Below the pieces are notes generated by a model. It did no database searches, had not been told where the DNA came from, and was given only the letters and a program-made list of their open reading frames with translations. Position numbers and translations under genes: made by a program. From Planoprotostelium fungivorum (taxonomy: Eukaryota; Evosea; Variosea; Cavosteliida; Cavosteliaceae), in contig MDYQ01000016.1 in assembly GCA_003024175.1 (NCBI GenBank), positions 1 through 64,000 on the forward strand: a DNA stretch of 64,000 bases. Reading direction: 5' to 3'. Below are positions 11,436 to 23,934 of the stretch, one piece after another (position 1 is the stretch's first letter; the number at the start of each line of letters is the position of its first letter).

Positions 11436-12038
11436 TTATGTCCTTCTCTTCTTCGGAGTGTCCCAACTGCCCCAGCCTTCTACCTCTTCTTGATCATAAC
11501 CTTCTAGCCTGGGTCTGATCTGTTCTACCTTTCAAACTCTCGTAAGTTTCGACCAGCCAGATTCCTCAGGGCACCTCTTCATCGGATAGACGAACCATCT
11601 TGAAGACGATTGGAGGATCTGGAACGACATACACTGTATAGCTACCATCTTCGTCAGGTCTGAGCATTTGAATGGGCGTGAACTCTATGTCATAATCGAT
11701 TCGTCCATAATCAGCTCCTTCCTCCATCGATCAGTTCATGTTGTTCTTCGTCGCTCACTCCACACCTGGAAACACTCTCTCACGTGTCCACCTACGTAGT
11801 GTCTCACTATGTTTCCCTCCATCACATCCGCTATGGATCCCATGTCCGACGCAGTCAAGTGGACCTCCTCCCACTGGTGGATATAGAGGTCCCTCTCGTC
11901 TATGAGTGTCCTCTTTATCTTCACGTGCAAGTTCATGTGGTTGTGGAGAGAAGGTGGGTCAGAGATTTTCCGATTTTCCTGTCTGTCTCCAAAAGTTCGG
12001 CCGCCGAACATCGAGATGCTCGGCTTCATTTTGGACAT
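11436..12038 (-). CDS. Unknown 171-aa protein, three exons
   Basis: Not recognised. Exons 12038-11759, 11717-11575 and 11528-11436 join in phase (introns 41 and 46 nt) to 171 codons plus stop. Features: MNLHVKIKRTLIDERDLYIH, acidic/hydrophobic stretches, a probable beta-rich middle (GSYTVYVVPDPPIVFKMV) and a C-terminal tail ending WGSWDTPKKRRT. An alternative start at 12011 (MFGGRTFGDRQ) would place it 5 bp from the divergent TLC-protein ATG at 12016; the start at 12038 would overlap it. The clean splice chain argues for a real gene. Confidence 0.55.
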
Positions 12039-13067
12039 CGTTACAGCGCCGTTCTATGTAGGACTGAAGTATTGGATGCTCATCTTGGCCTCTTTCGTGG
12101 GTTGCCAATCGACTTATATCCTTGGACACGCTATATCTCTCAAGTCAAGAAGATACACAAAGTTATCGAAGGAGGATCAGATAGAATGGCAGACCAGGTA
12201 TGTCTATAGCGTGTGCATTTGAGTATGTGACTCACGATCGGCTTCAGAATTACTTCCACACTGCACGCTCTCATTATCTTTCCATCGGTCGCTTACATCT
12301 GCATAACAGACGACGAACTTCGTCAGAATCCTGTCTTCGGCACCAATCCCTTCTCCATCTTCTGTCTATGCATCGGCATTGGGTAATGCATACGACTTTA
12401 GACGTTCAATGGCTCACTCTTTTCAGATATTTCTTCTCTGATTTTGTCCAAGTCATCCGATACAAGATTCGTCCGATGACTCCCATCATTATGCACCATC
12501 TCTTTGCTGGTTGGGGATTCCTTGTCTGTGTGGTGAGTTCACACGTCCATAAAAAATGGACCCAGATTTCAGATCTCACACATCCACAGAGCCAATTGGG
12601 AGCGGCTAGCTGGTATCCCACTTACCTTCTTCTGACCGAAGCCACTGCCCCCTTCAACAACACACATTGGATGTTGACCAAATTGAACATGGAACACACT
12701 CGCATCTGCAAGTTCATCGGTATCCTCTTTGCTGGTTCGTGGCTCTTCTTCAGGTGAGATCTCATCTTCTACGTAATCACCTTCTCAATCATCACACTCC
12801 TGCATCCATTCACCTCTCTTTAAACGACTCATCCATTGCAGAGTGTTGAACAACCCCTATCTCCTCTACCAATTATGGACGCACTGGCATGAGCTCATCT
12901 CCTGCCCCCCTTACTACTCCGTGTTGCTGATGATCAACGTTGTGTTTCTCATCGCCCTGAACAACTACTGGTTCTTCTTTGGACCATTCAAGAGCCTCGT
13001 CTTTGGAAAGAGAGAAGAAGCGAAGCAAGTGATTCAGACCGACAAGGCAGACGTGAAAGTAGAGTGA
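12016..13067 (+). CDS. TLC-domain membrane protein (TMEM56/TLCD4-like), 5 exons
   Basis: Multi-pass protein of the TRAM-LAG1-CLN8 fold, acting in ER or related membranes in lipid handling; substrate unknown. Exons 12016-12197, 12248-12382, 12427-12532, 12590-12753, 12842-13067 give 270 residues. Several membrane spans are visible: LKYWMLILASFVG, HALIIFPSVAYICI, FSIFCLCIGIGYFFSDFV, HHLFAGWGFLVCV, KFIGILFAGSWLFF, SVLLMINVVFLIALNNYW. The TLC signature IMHHLFAGWG and LLTEATAPFNNTHWML (helix with E-x2-T-P-F-x2-x-W pattern) are typical. The tail ends in a charged KREEAKQVIQTDKADVKVE. It lacks the LAG1 ceramide-synthase HH motif plus homeobox, so ceramide synthase is unlikely. Confidence 0.88.
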
Positions 13068-13599
13068 TGGAGAGGCAAGACAGACGACGACATATCCGTA
13101 TATATGTATAACGCACGCCACGAACGAAAGAGCCCGAAATAAAGAGCGAGATGATGTTTGTTCATGTGAAGAGGTCTTGTGCAGAGGTCTTGTAGAGGTT
13201 GTTGTATGATGTCAATGGTGCATGAACGATAGGCAGTAATGTGAATCGGACATTCAATAGAAACGAGTTATGACAATCTCTGGTTGGTAGAATCCTAGAG
13301 ATCGAATCACATCATCACATCTGTTCCATCTTTGCCATCTCCACGTCGACCGCCCAATATCAACGACACCCAAGAAACCACACACGATAGAGAAGAAACA
13401 CAGACGAAGAGAAGACATAGAGAGAGAGCGAGATGATGATGCAGTGGAGGGGGGGGGAGGGAAGATGAAGGGGTGGGAGGTGGTCGCCGGGAATTTGCAG
13501 CACTTTTATTTTCGAGGATTTTTTCAGGATCCCTTCGCCCTCTTTCGCGACCATCATCGGATTCTAGACGTTACACACAACCTCACACACTCTAAAATC
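13068..13599. other. Intergenic with purine tract
   Basis: No gene seen. Contains a G-rich tract near 13446-13465 and is probably the Rab7 promoter. Confidence 0.5.
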
Positions 13600-14545
<946 letters not shown>

Positions 14546-14772
14546 AAATAAATACGACGATTCTACTCTGTCCTTCATCTCGTGAGAGGATGATGAGCTG
14601 ACGATCGCGAGCGCAATTAGAAGACGATCGTTTCGTGTGGCAGTTTTTCGTGTCCGTTACAGACGTAAACCTTAAACTCCATCCGTACACTCGAAACTCG
14701 ACGAAATCTCACATCTGTAGAGATCGAAATAAAACGATTAAATATCATCTTTATGAAATCTTATCGATCCAT
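14546..14772. other. Short convergent intergenic spacer
   Basis: 3' ends of Rab7 and the Cys-rich gene; nothing further seen. Confidence 0.5.
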
Positions 14773-16855
14773 TCACAAGCTCTGCAGCTGTCCGTTCTTG
14801 CACTTGTACTGAGATGGATTGTAACAAGCCGATCCACAGGCAGACAAGTTCTTCAGGCAGACTTGAGAGTTGCCGAGGTCATCCGATGCACATTGGTAAG
14901 TCGATGACTCGTAGCACTGAGATCCAGAGGGTGTCGCGCAGCATGACTGTCCAGAACATTTTCCGGCACAGATGTTGGTGGCGGTGGGTGCAGAAGAAGA
15001 GCTCTTCGTGCTGCTGGGGCTGTTGCCGCTGTCGGTAGAGGGCCCAGCGGAGCTGCTGGTGGCGGATTTACTGTGAAGAGTCAGGTGATGTCTTTGTTCA
15101 TGATGAGCTCACGTGGCGGTGGCGGCGGGGCAGAATGGCTTCTGAACGAGGTTGTTGTTGACGCAGCAGTACTGGTCGGAAGAGTAGCAAGCTTGTCCAC
15201 ACTGAGAGAGGGGAGCGGGGCAGAGAGAAGAACCGGTAGAGGGGGTGCCGCTGCTGGATCCACTGGTGGCACCGGTGGTGGCCTGGCTCGTTGTAGATGG
15301 TGTGGGGGTCGCACTGCAGAATTGCTTCTGGACCAACTGGCCGTTGGGGCAGCTGGTGTGGGGTCAGAACATTCCACGAAAAGTCGTCATCTCACCAGTA
15401 CTGATCGGGAGAGTAGCAGGCGGCACCGCAAGACTGGAGGCCGCTGCCGCAGTTGGACTGGCTCGTTGTAGACGAAGCGGGGGTGGACGATGTGGCGGGG
15501 GCAGCATTTCTGGGCTGGCAGATGGGGTAGCTCGAGTTGAAGGCAGAGGTCACACAGTAAGTGTCGGGCGAGCAGCATGAGAAGAAGCTCGAAGACTCGC
15601 ATGCCTGATGAGTCTTGGGGCAGACGATCCACAAGTTGGGGCTGGGCTCGTAAGTGCAGGTGGCCAAGTTGGGGTTGTAGCAAGCACCGAAGGAGTCGTA
15701 ACCAGAGACGCTGGACGATGAAGTGTTGTAGACGCTTCCACTGCAGAAGCCTCTGTTGGAGATGCAGCCGCAGAAGCCAGATCCATTGGGGCAACATCTC
15801 TGAGAGATGGAGTTGCCAGAGCAAGTGGAGTCACTTCCACAGCAAGTGGTGTTGGATTGGCAGGTGGAGCCGCAGTTGTTGTGGACGGAGTTGACGGCGA
15901 TGGAAGATGAAGAAGATGAAGTCGTCGAGGGGACGGACGATGTGGTCGTGCTGGCGGCGGGGGCTGCGTTTCTGGGCTGGCAGATGGGGTAGCTCGAGTT
16001 GGAGATGGAGGTCACACAGTAGGTGTCGGGCGAGCAGCATGAGAAGAAGCTCGAAGACTTGCAGGCCTGGTAGTTGTTGGGGCAGACGATCCACAAGTTG
16101 GGGTTGGGATCGTATGTGCAGGTGGCAGCCGATGAATCGAAACAAGCACCGAAGGAATCATAACCAGAGACGCTGGATGAAGAAGAGTTGTAGACGCTTC
16201 CACTGCAGAATCCTCTGTTGGAGATGCAACCGCAGAAACCAGAGTTCTTGGGGCAGCATCTTTGAGAGATGGCATTACCAGAGCAGGTAGAATCACTTCC
16301 ACAGCAGGTGGTGTTGGATTGGCAGGTGGAACCGCAGTCGTTGTGGACAGAGTTGACGGCGATGGAAGATGATTTGGTCGAAGATGAAGTTGTGGCGGGA
16401 GGTGCACTTCTGGGCTGGCAGATGGGGTAGCTCGAGTTGAAGGCAGAGGTCACACAGTAAGTGTCGGGCGAGCAGCATGAGAAGAAGCTGGAGGACTCAC
16501 AAGCCTGGTGTGTCTTGGGACAGACGATCCAGAGATTGGGATTGGGATCGTATGTGCAGGTGGCAGCGGCCGTATCGAAGCAGGCACCGAAGGTATCTTG
16601 GCCAGCGACGTTGGAAGAAGAGTTGTAGACGCTTCCACTGCAGAAGCCTCTGTTGGAGATGCAGCCACAGAAGCCAGATCCAGTGGGGCAGCATCTTTGA
16701 GAGATAGCATTGCCAGAGCATGTGGAGTCACTTCCACAGCAGGTAGTGTTCGTCTGGCACCTAGATCCACAGTCATTGTGGACGGAGCTGACTGCATATT
16801 GAGCTCTGATAGCTAAAGCCATCAGCCCGAGTAGGAGTAGTAGTCGATAGTTCAT
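14773..16855 (-). CDS. Secreted Cys-rich protein with three tandem repeats and putative carbohydrate-binding modules
   Basis: Starts with a signal peptide (MNYRLLLLLGLMALAIRAQ). Three ~130-residue repeats follow, each beginning SVHN(D/N)CGS.CQ(T/S)NTTCCG and ending SSYPICQPR, with invariant Cys patterns (QRCCP, GFCGCISNRGFCSG, SFFSCCSPDTYCV). After Ser/Thr-rich linkers come Cys modules of the type CGxACYSxDQYCC (twice) and ACGSACYNPSQYKC, resembling small carbohydrate-binding modules of amoebozoan and fungal extracellular proteins. Exons 16855-15396, 15352-15113, 15070-14773 (introns 43 and 42 nt) total 665 residues. Exported matrix, cyst-wall or surface protein is inferred. Repeats are very similar at DNA level, implying recent duplication or gene conversion. 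Many NTT/NSS sequons suggest N-glycosylation. Confidence 0.85.
15480..16800 (-). repeat. Three ~430-bp intragenic tandem repeats
   Basis: Coding repeats within the Cys-rich gene, approximately 16800-16390, 16370-15965 and 15905-15485, nearly collinear and highly similar at nucleotide level. Confidence 0.85.
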
Positions 16856-17426
16856 TCGTAGTTCGTGGTGGTATACGTTGAGTAGTTGGTTGTTGGTGGT
16901 GTCTGTCTGCGTCTGAAGCGAAGTATGATCATGTGGCCGCCACAGGTGTATCGGGCACTGACAGCTGTGTTCTCCTACTTTACGTCAAAAAATATCGTTC
17001 TTTACTGTCGTTCTAATCTCGCACGACCGGCTGTTGGTGGTTTGTTGGTGTTTTGTCAAGCGAAAGAGGCGACCAACACGAGGAGGCCTGTCTAGAGATC
17101 AAGCTCTTACTTTAACGCATCAGGGCGACCTGTAAAGGTGGTCATCTGTCCCTGATGCATGTCAGCCCGAGAGGTAAAACACGGATTTTCTTATGAATTT
17201 CGCATCGATGAATACAAACCGTGAGCGGACAGCTTCTGGAGATGAAATCTCCATCAGATATGCACAACTGTGCAGCTGCACGTGCAGCAGAGAGAGTCCC
17301 AGAGGAAGGAGGTTTGTAACAGGACCTGTATACAGATACACCATCGTCGCGATGCTGACGTGGACGTGGGCCACATGGGAAGGACGATCACACGTGGACA
17401 CGAACAGAAGATGATCTTCATCTTAT
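16856..17426. other. Promoter region with a stem-loop
   Basis: No gene supported. It includes an inverted repeat with arms GCATCAGGG (17117-17125) and CCCTGATGC (17150-17158); a second complementarity, GACC/GGTC, lies inside. It sits upstream of the Cys-rich gene and downstream of the RING/VPS9/FERM gene. Confidence 0.6.
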
Positions 17427-20400
17427 TTATGGCTCTTCTTCCTCTCCTTCGGTCGGTGTCTCTGTTTCCAACATCTCCTCGATGATACCGACAATGATGT
17501 CCCCCTGATTGGTCGAGAAATGCAAGATGGTGTCTCCTCCAAAGTCGACCGAAAAGATGTGATTGAGAAACGAATAGCTCTGGACGCTCCTGATCGGTAG
17601 CTCACGCGTCACCTCTAAAGTATCCGAAGGCATGATGAGAATGGCTTCCGTCGTGATGCCCAAGATGACCGGTGAGAACCTTCCATCTCTTTAGACATCA
17701 TCCATCACCATCTTCTCACTTTTTTCCATCCGTCTGAATGCATTGACTGACGAAGAAGATGTGGAGACCGTATGCCAGCATCATCTTCCTCGCGATCTCT
17801 CTTCCTCTCTGGATGAAGTAGAGCTTGCAGATGGTGTCTGATAATCCAGACATGTTCTGCCACTGCTGGAAGGCAAACTTCTCTTCTATCTCATCTTTCC
17901 ACGCGGTGGGTACCAGCTTACGATTACTCCTGAGTCAAGGTGAGAAGAATAAAACGAAATAAAAGGACGAGACGAAGAGGAGGCGGAGAGAATAAATCGA
18001 AATAAAAGCCCACTTGAAGAAATTTTCCCTCTGGTTTCTGGGGTTGTAGTCACCGTATGTGATGTGAGCTAAGAGTGCTGCAAAGAGGGCTGCGTCTTCA
18101 GCAGTTCGAACGGTGAACTTTTCGTTGAGATAACCTATGTCCCATCAGAACATCATCAACATCATCGACATCATCAACATCCACATCCTCGACATCACCT
18201 TCTCTCATCTTCCCAAAATCGACGTCAGATAGAGGATCGAAACAATCGATGGACTCATCGTAGATCATGATGTCGCTCGTCGGTGATGCCGATGACAGCT
18301 GTGCCGTCTGATGTGCTCGGAAGAGGTGACTGAATGCAGAGTTACGATTGTCTAAACCGTTGAACTTGTGAACGATAAAGTTGGGCTGAACATTCCGTGA
18401 GATTTCGCAGAATTTTCGAGGAAAATGCTCACCTCCTTGTCATCAATGGCTGGTTGTTTGATGAGAACTTCTAATGCGTTATCTACAATGGCAAATTTTG
18501 CTTTTCGAACGGTGTATACGTTGGTCCATAGTACTTTGAATTTCAACTGGGTGAAGTGAGAAAGATATGAAAATAGAATAGAATTGAAGGAGATAAGACG
18601 ATCGATTTGAGATAAACATAAAGAGAGGGAGAGGTAGAGAGAGATACAAATAGAGAGAAATAAATAGAAAGACAAACGAGAATCGCGCTGAGAAATAAGA
18701 TACGAAATAAAATGAAATAAAATCACACCTCTTTTCTGCTGTTGGGAACGTAATACAATGCATTCATCGTCACGTAAAGCATTCCCTTCCTTGTCAACGA
18801 ATTCAAATTACACGACCACCCTGCTCTCCATCAGCCACACCCATACGTAACGTACGTACTCGACAGCAGCATCTCCTTGTCATCGGATGACATGTCACAA
18901 GCCCTCTCAAATTCCTCCTGCACGTCTTCTGTGACGATCATGTCTTTCATGAAGCCGTCCACGCTGGGAGCTCTGGGACGGTTACGTATGGTACGTTCCA
19001 TACTCTCCATGGGAGGTGGAGCCATAGTCATGATGTGTTCCTGTTCTCTCTCAGTTTTCTTTCATGATGAATTTGAAATGTGAAGAAATATTTTGAAGTG
19101 AACGTCAATAAAAATTCATATTTTCTCAACCAATTGTCTCTATATTGTTCGAACGAAAATTTCGAGAAGATAAAGACACAAATACCAAGAAGAATGAGAA
19201 ATAGGATGAACCGACTCACCATAGCACCTTCCAACATAGAGATGCAATATCCCTCCTGTCCAGACAACAACTTGTCGTCTACGGCACAGAAGTCGTTGAT
19301 GAATTTCAGCTCCGAATAGAGACAGCTCAGGTGACAGTGCAGGGCCACGTAACACAGCATGGGCAAGAGATCGTCCGCCGCCACTACAACCTGCCACGTT
19401 TCAGATGGTGATGACGTCACGTGACGTCACCTCTTTCGTGGAATATTCTTTCGAGAGGCCAGTGGAGCTCATGTAGTTCTTGACGCTGTTGCAGATCATC
19501 TGTACGGTGGCTACGAGACAGTCCATCTTCTCTGTGACCGTTGTAAAGTCGGGAAGGTTCCTGTTGACGTTTGAGATTTGAATGGACGCTTTCCCGCCAA
19601 AACGAGACCATCGCATAAAGAAGGTGAAAAAAAGGAAAGAAAGACGAAGAGAAAGAGAAGGAAAAAGTACGAAATCGATAAAATTCTTCTCAGGAAGGAA
19701 CGAAAAGAAAAAAAGAATGGAATGCACTCACTTGAGTAGACTGATGGCGCCCATCGAGAAGATGTACTGTACAGAACTGTGTGTGTCCTTCTCCGAGCTC
19801 GACCTCGAATTGATCGGAGTGTTATCTTCTATGACCAAGCACAATTCCCTCGCGATACCCAGATAAGCAGGCGTCACACCCGTCATGTCTTTACACTTGT
19901 TCGAGAAAGCCCTGGAGATTTCAGTGAAAATCGGAAGACAAGACTCACTTGTCCTCGTAAGAGTACTTGATGCGGTACATGTTGATGAGATCGTTGTAGA
20001 TGCGATCGATTGCCAGGTTGTAGACGAGATCACGCATGTGTTCTCTGTCTCTGTAGATGGGCCACGTGGTTACCATCGATCTACAAACTGTACCTGTTCA
20101 CGACATCAATACCGTTCGTTTTTCACGACATCGAGTGATTTTTTTGTCTCGTTGTAGATCGATGACGTCACCTGTCTTAGACCACAAGACGTGGGCGATG
20201 ATGGAAACGTCTTCTATGGTGAGAGATATAGAGGAGAGGCTACTGCTCAAGTGTGCCTGTTGGTCTGTCTTTGAAGATCGATTGGCGATGGAAGATTGGA
20301 TCTGTTTCGTTCGATTGGTAGACATGGAGGATACCTGGGATTTTCCGTGAGATTTCTGGGAAATGTCTGGATTCACCTGATCGCACATCTCTACGAAGCT

Positions 20401-23400
20401 CTTTCCGATGGGGTGGGAATCCAACCTTGTACGCGTCAGTTTCCCGCCAAATTTTTCCCGCCAATTTTTTCGAGAGACGATCATCACCCGAAGATGTGGA
20501 TCAGGTGAGGTCGATTGTCTCTACCGCCCTGTGCATGAAATTTCAATATGAAATCTTGATCTAAATTTCGGTATTTCGATTCCATGAGAAGAGGATAGTA
20601 AGGTCCGTTGAACGAGCCGTCTAATTCATCGTCCGGGTCTTTCCTCCTCTCGTATTTCTGAATTTCTCCGATCATATTGCACATCTTGTCGTTCTGATAC
20701 TGAGATGGATGAGAGATCGGCTCGTTGTAGACGGTCGTCTTACCTTGATCTTTTTCACCAACACTTCGGCGAATTCTTTCGTTCCGAGGGCGTCTGGATT
20801 CTGCGAAATTTTCACGCGATTTTCTCACTCTCCTCTCACCTGTTGTAGATGGTGCTGGAACATGTCCCAATCACAAGCGATGACACACTCTTGATGAATG
20901 TGGTTCTCGAGTGAGATGCTAGCAATCATTCTACCACAGCCGTTGGGGCACACGACCATCTTGAAATCGCAATTTTCCAAGTGTTCCTCGATGTGATGAA
21001 AACTGGACGAAATTTCAGGACTCTCGGGAAATGTCGACGCACCTGACGGAACGTCGACAGTTCTCGTTTGTACAGCGAACGGCACGGTAAGGACACTCCT
21101 TCTGTCTGTGCTGCTCGATCTGGCACCTGGGAACGATCTTGTGACAGAATTCGTCTCTCTACAACGAGTCAGGGGGAAAAAGATGGGTTTTAGGGTTTAC
21201 CCTCTCGGTATCTCTCGTCTTGCACATTTCAGGAGCGTAAGGACAATCCATTTCGTGTGAAGAGAGTTCGGATAAGAGGATGACCTACAACGTCATCATG
21301 AGTCATCACGTGTTGATCACCTCGCGACAGAAATCAGATTCTTTGAGACGGGGACTGTTCATGAGTGCGGTGTCAGATGTGGTTGGGTTGTTCGATTCTA
21401 CAACGAGTCAATATCTATTCACTCTCGTTTCTCTTCGATCTTTTGTTCATCGTTTCACATTTAAGATAGTCATTTTTAGAAAATTGATTACGTGTGATGA
21501 CGTACGGTCGTGGAGCGTTGTAGATGAACAAGAATGGTATTACAATCGAATTGAATCACCTTTTCCATCGGTCAGTGCTGCCATGAGGGCTGCTGGATTC
21601 TGCTGTGATTGTTCCAACATGAGATTCTTCCACAGCTGCTGATTGAATCTACACTCCACTTCCTGCGATCCGTTCGGTGAACGGTTCGTCCATCTACAAC
21701 GAGCCTCACCTGACTTCCCACGGCCTCGGCTAAGGTCGTAGATAACAATTGATCGATGTTCTCCACCGTGACTGAATCGCCCCAGGGTAGCCCACATACC
21801 TGAAGAGGTAAATAAATAAAATGAATTGAAAATGTCATTTAAAGATGAACTCACTTTGCAAGCACAGTCTCTCGTGCGAGTGGGTGCACGGTCTCTGAAT
21901 CGATCTGTTTCATTCGTTTGAGACGGCACGAAACATTGCGACGCAGGGGTGACACACACGAGAAGATTCACCTAATATGCTCTTGGACGTACTGTTATCG
22001 AAAGAGGCAGAGGGTGATGGTGTAGGTGTGGCCGAGTCAGCACGACCGCGACTGGGTATGTCTAGTCCCTACACATCGATTGAGTGAAATCTCGCGGAGA
22101 TTAACGTCTCACCTTCTCTCCAATGGCATCGATCGATTCCTCCTTCTGTCGCGACGTGTCAATCTATAACGCTCCAGATCGATAGAATCCATCGAAATTT
22201 CATCTTCACCTGGGTCAATAGTGGATCGGGTGCCGTTGTGACGTTATCTATGGGCAGGAGACCTGTGGCCCTTTTTCCCTTCTGTCTCACTTTTCTTCCC
22301 AACCAATAACCAGAAGAGCTAGAGCTACTCCTGGAGGCGACTCTCTTGCTGTCTCCCCATTCGGCCTGCGTCACATGATCAGATCGATCGTCACCATCGA
22401 TCGCATAATCGCGATCGATGTCATCAGGATGATGATGGACGTTGGGTGATGATGTTCCATGTGATGATGTCATGATGAAGGTGTGGAGGGGAACTCACTG
22501 GATCGGTCATGGCATTCAATAGACAGTCTCTGCAGGAAGAATGGCCACACACCGGTAGTACAACTGGATCCTCCATGAGTTTGTCACAGTAGGGACATAG
22601 AAGTGATTCCGAATTGATTTCTCCGTGCACCAACGGCCCGGCGTTCTTGATCTCTTCGTAACATCTGTTCAATGGATGTCAACGATTGATTTATTTTTTT
22701 AGACGATCGGTGGTGATGATGAGTCTGTCTCGTGTGATGCATTGGAAACAATAGACGGGATGATGATTCGATGTATATCATTCAGAATAATTGTGTGTCA
22801 TCATTTCTGTTTCGAATTTTTCGATCGCAGGTAAAGGAGTGAGCGATGCATATACAAATTAAGACATAAAATAGAACACACCTGAGCAATAGAGTGTGAC
22901 CCTTTGTGTTGTGACTGCTGCTTCCTCTCTTTCTCGACGAGCCAGAACTACTCGATTCAATTAAATCGAAATAAATGAATTTCACCTGAGTCGTAATATA
23001 CTGCCGTGAGGGCTTTCTATTCGCGGTGACTCTTGAACCTCTTTCGAGGCCGCGAGAGCGTCTGCGATGGAAGGGATGTCTGGCAACATTGGCCGTGGAT
23101 CTGTCTTCCTTCGCACAAATTCATCCATGCCAGGCAGTCCAATATTCTCATTGAGGACGGGTTCTTCGCTCTCTTCGACGACTGCATGGGTGTCAAAAAG
23201 AGGTGATGGGGGAGTGGAGGATGATGGTGATACGGAAGCGATCTCGTCACAATGTTTGTCACGGTGAGATGAAAGGTGGAAAGAGAAGAAGAAAGGCTAC
23301 CTGAAGTTCTCGATGGTAGCCCGATGCCACTCTCCCTCTTTCGATTTAAAAATGATAACGACTGACTTCGCAATAAACGTGCCTGTGCATCTTCATCTTT

Positions 23401-23654
23401 CTTCCCACTGAAAAAACCTGTCTGAGCTCAACATCTCATTCGATCTTAATCAACGCGGCAGCTCACTACGTATCATGGACATGATGCCAAGTTATTTCGG
23501 GGCGAAGAAATACGAAAGAGTCGTCCGTGTGTTTAAAGCTGGCAGATGTCGATGGCTGTGGTGGAGTTGTATGCGATATCCTCGGGTAAGTTGTAGAGCT
23601 TCGGTTAGCGACACAAGGAGACAAAATGACAAGAGCGATGTCTATGGACAACAA
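17427..23654 (-). CDS. RING - TRAF zinc finger - VPS9 - PH/GRAM-like - FERM (F2-F3) protein, about 28 exons
   Basis: About 1,230 residues joined through ~27 frame-compatible short introns. Order (approximate residues): Ser/charged N-terminus; RING first half CPYCDKLMEDP...VCGHSSCRDC (~150-185) with the second half CACKVCG about 115 residues later; TRAF-type zinc fingers (~390-500: CPYAPEMC, ECPYRAVRC, VVCPNGCGRMI); VPS9 (~720-850: AFSNKCKDMTGVTPAYLGI, VVVAADDLLPMLCYVALHC, LKFINDFC, LSGQEGYCISMLEGAM); PH/GRAM-like strand-rich part (~920-980: RKGMLYVTMNALYYVPNSRK); FERM F2-F3 (~1045-1230: LAHITYGDYN, QQWQNMSGLSDTICKLYFI, ILGITTEAILIMPSDTLEV, FSVDFGGDTILHFSTNQG). It implies a Rab5-family GEF with ubiquitin-ligase and membrane/actin-linking parts. 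The 5' end is uncertain: the most upstream compatible exon (to 23654) lacks an ATG, so a further exon is likely. Confidence 0.82.
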
Positions 23655-23934
23655 TTAGAAGGAGATGGATGGATGGTTATCACATCATTGGTGTGAGAAT
23701 CTACCGTATCACTCGTGAGATAGTCTGTAGTGAAAATAGAAAATAAGCCATTACATTCGGACAAGATTGGTCTGGACTTTTTCATTGTATGAGTCTCATA
23801 AGACGATCTCAACGATGATGTAGCTGCTGATGTCGTTCGTTTGCAACGAGCCCAAGTCACGGGCATTTCACGTGACAGTTCCGAGCTGTGTCGCGATCAG
23901 AAGCCACACAGCAGAGACAGAATTGGACACAACA

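Noticed and set aside
15290-15475. Two GTTGTAGA copies in the Cys-rich gene as evidence for the intronic motif
   Set aside because: Both fall in coding sequence for Ser-Thr-Thr-Ser linkers, so they are probably coincidental.
15081-16816. Several overlapping frames opposite or shifted to the Cys-rich gene
   Set aside because: Repetitive Cys/Ser coding sequence gives open shadows in other frames; only the minus-strand frame with the signal peptide shows domains and in-phase splicing.
23830-23934. Earlier start for the FAD oxidoreductase
   Set aside because: The extension lacks a signal peptide and overlaps the 5' region of the divergent gene; the ATG at 23935 begins a clear signal sequence.
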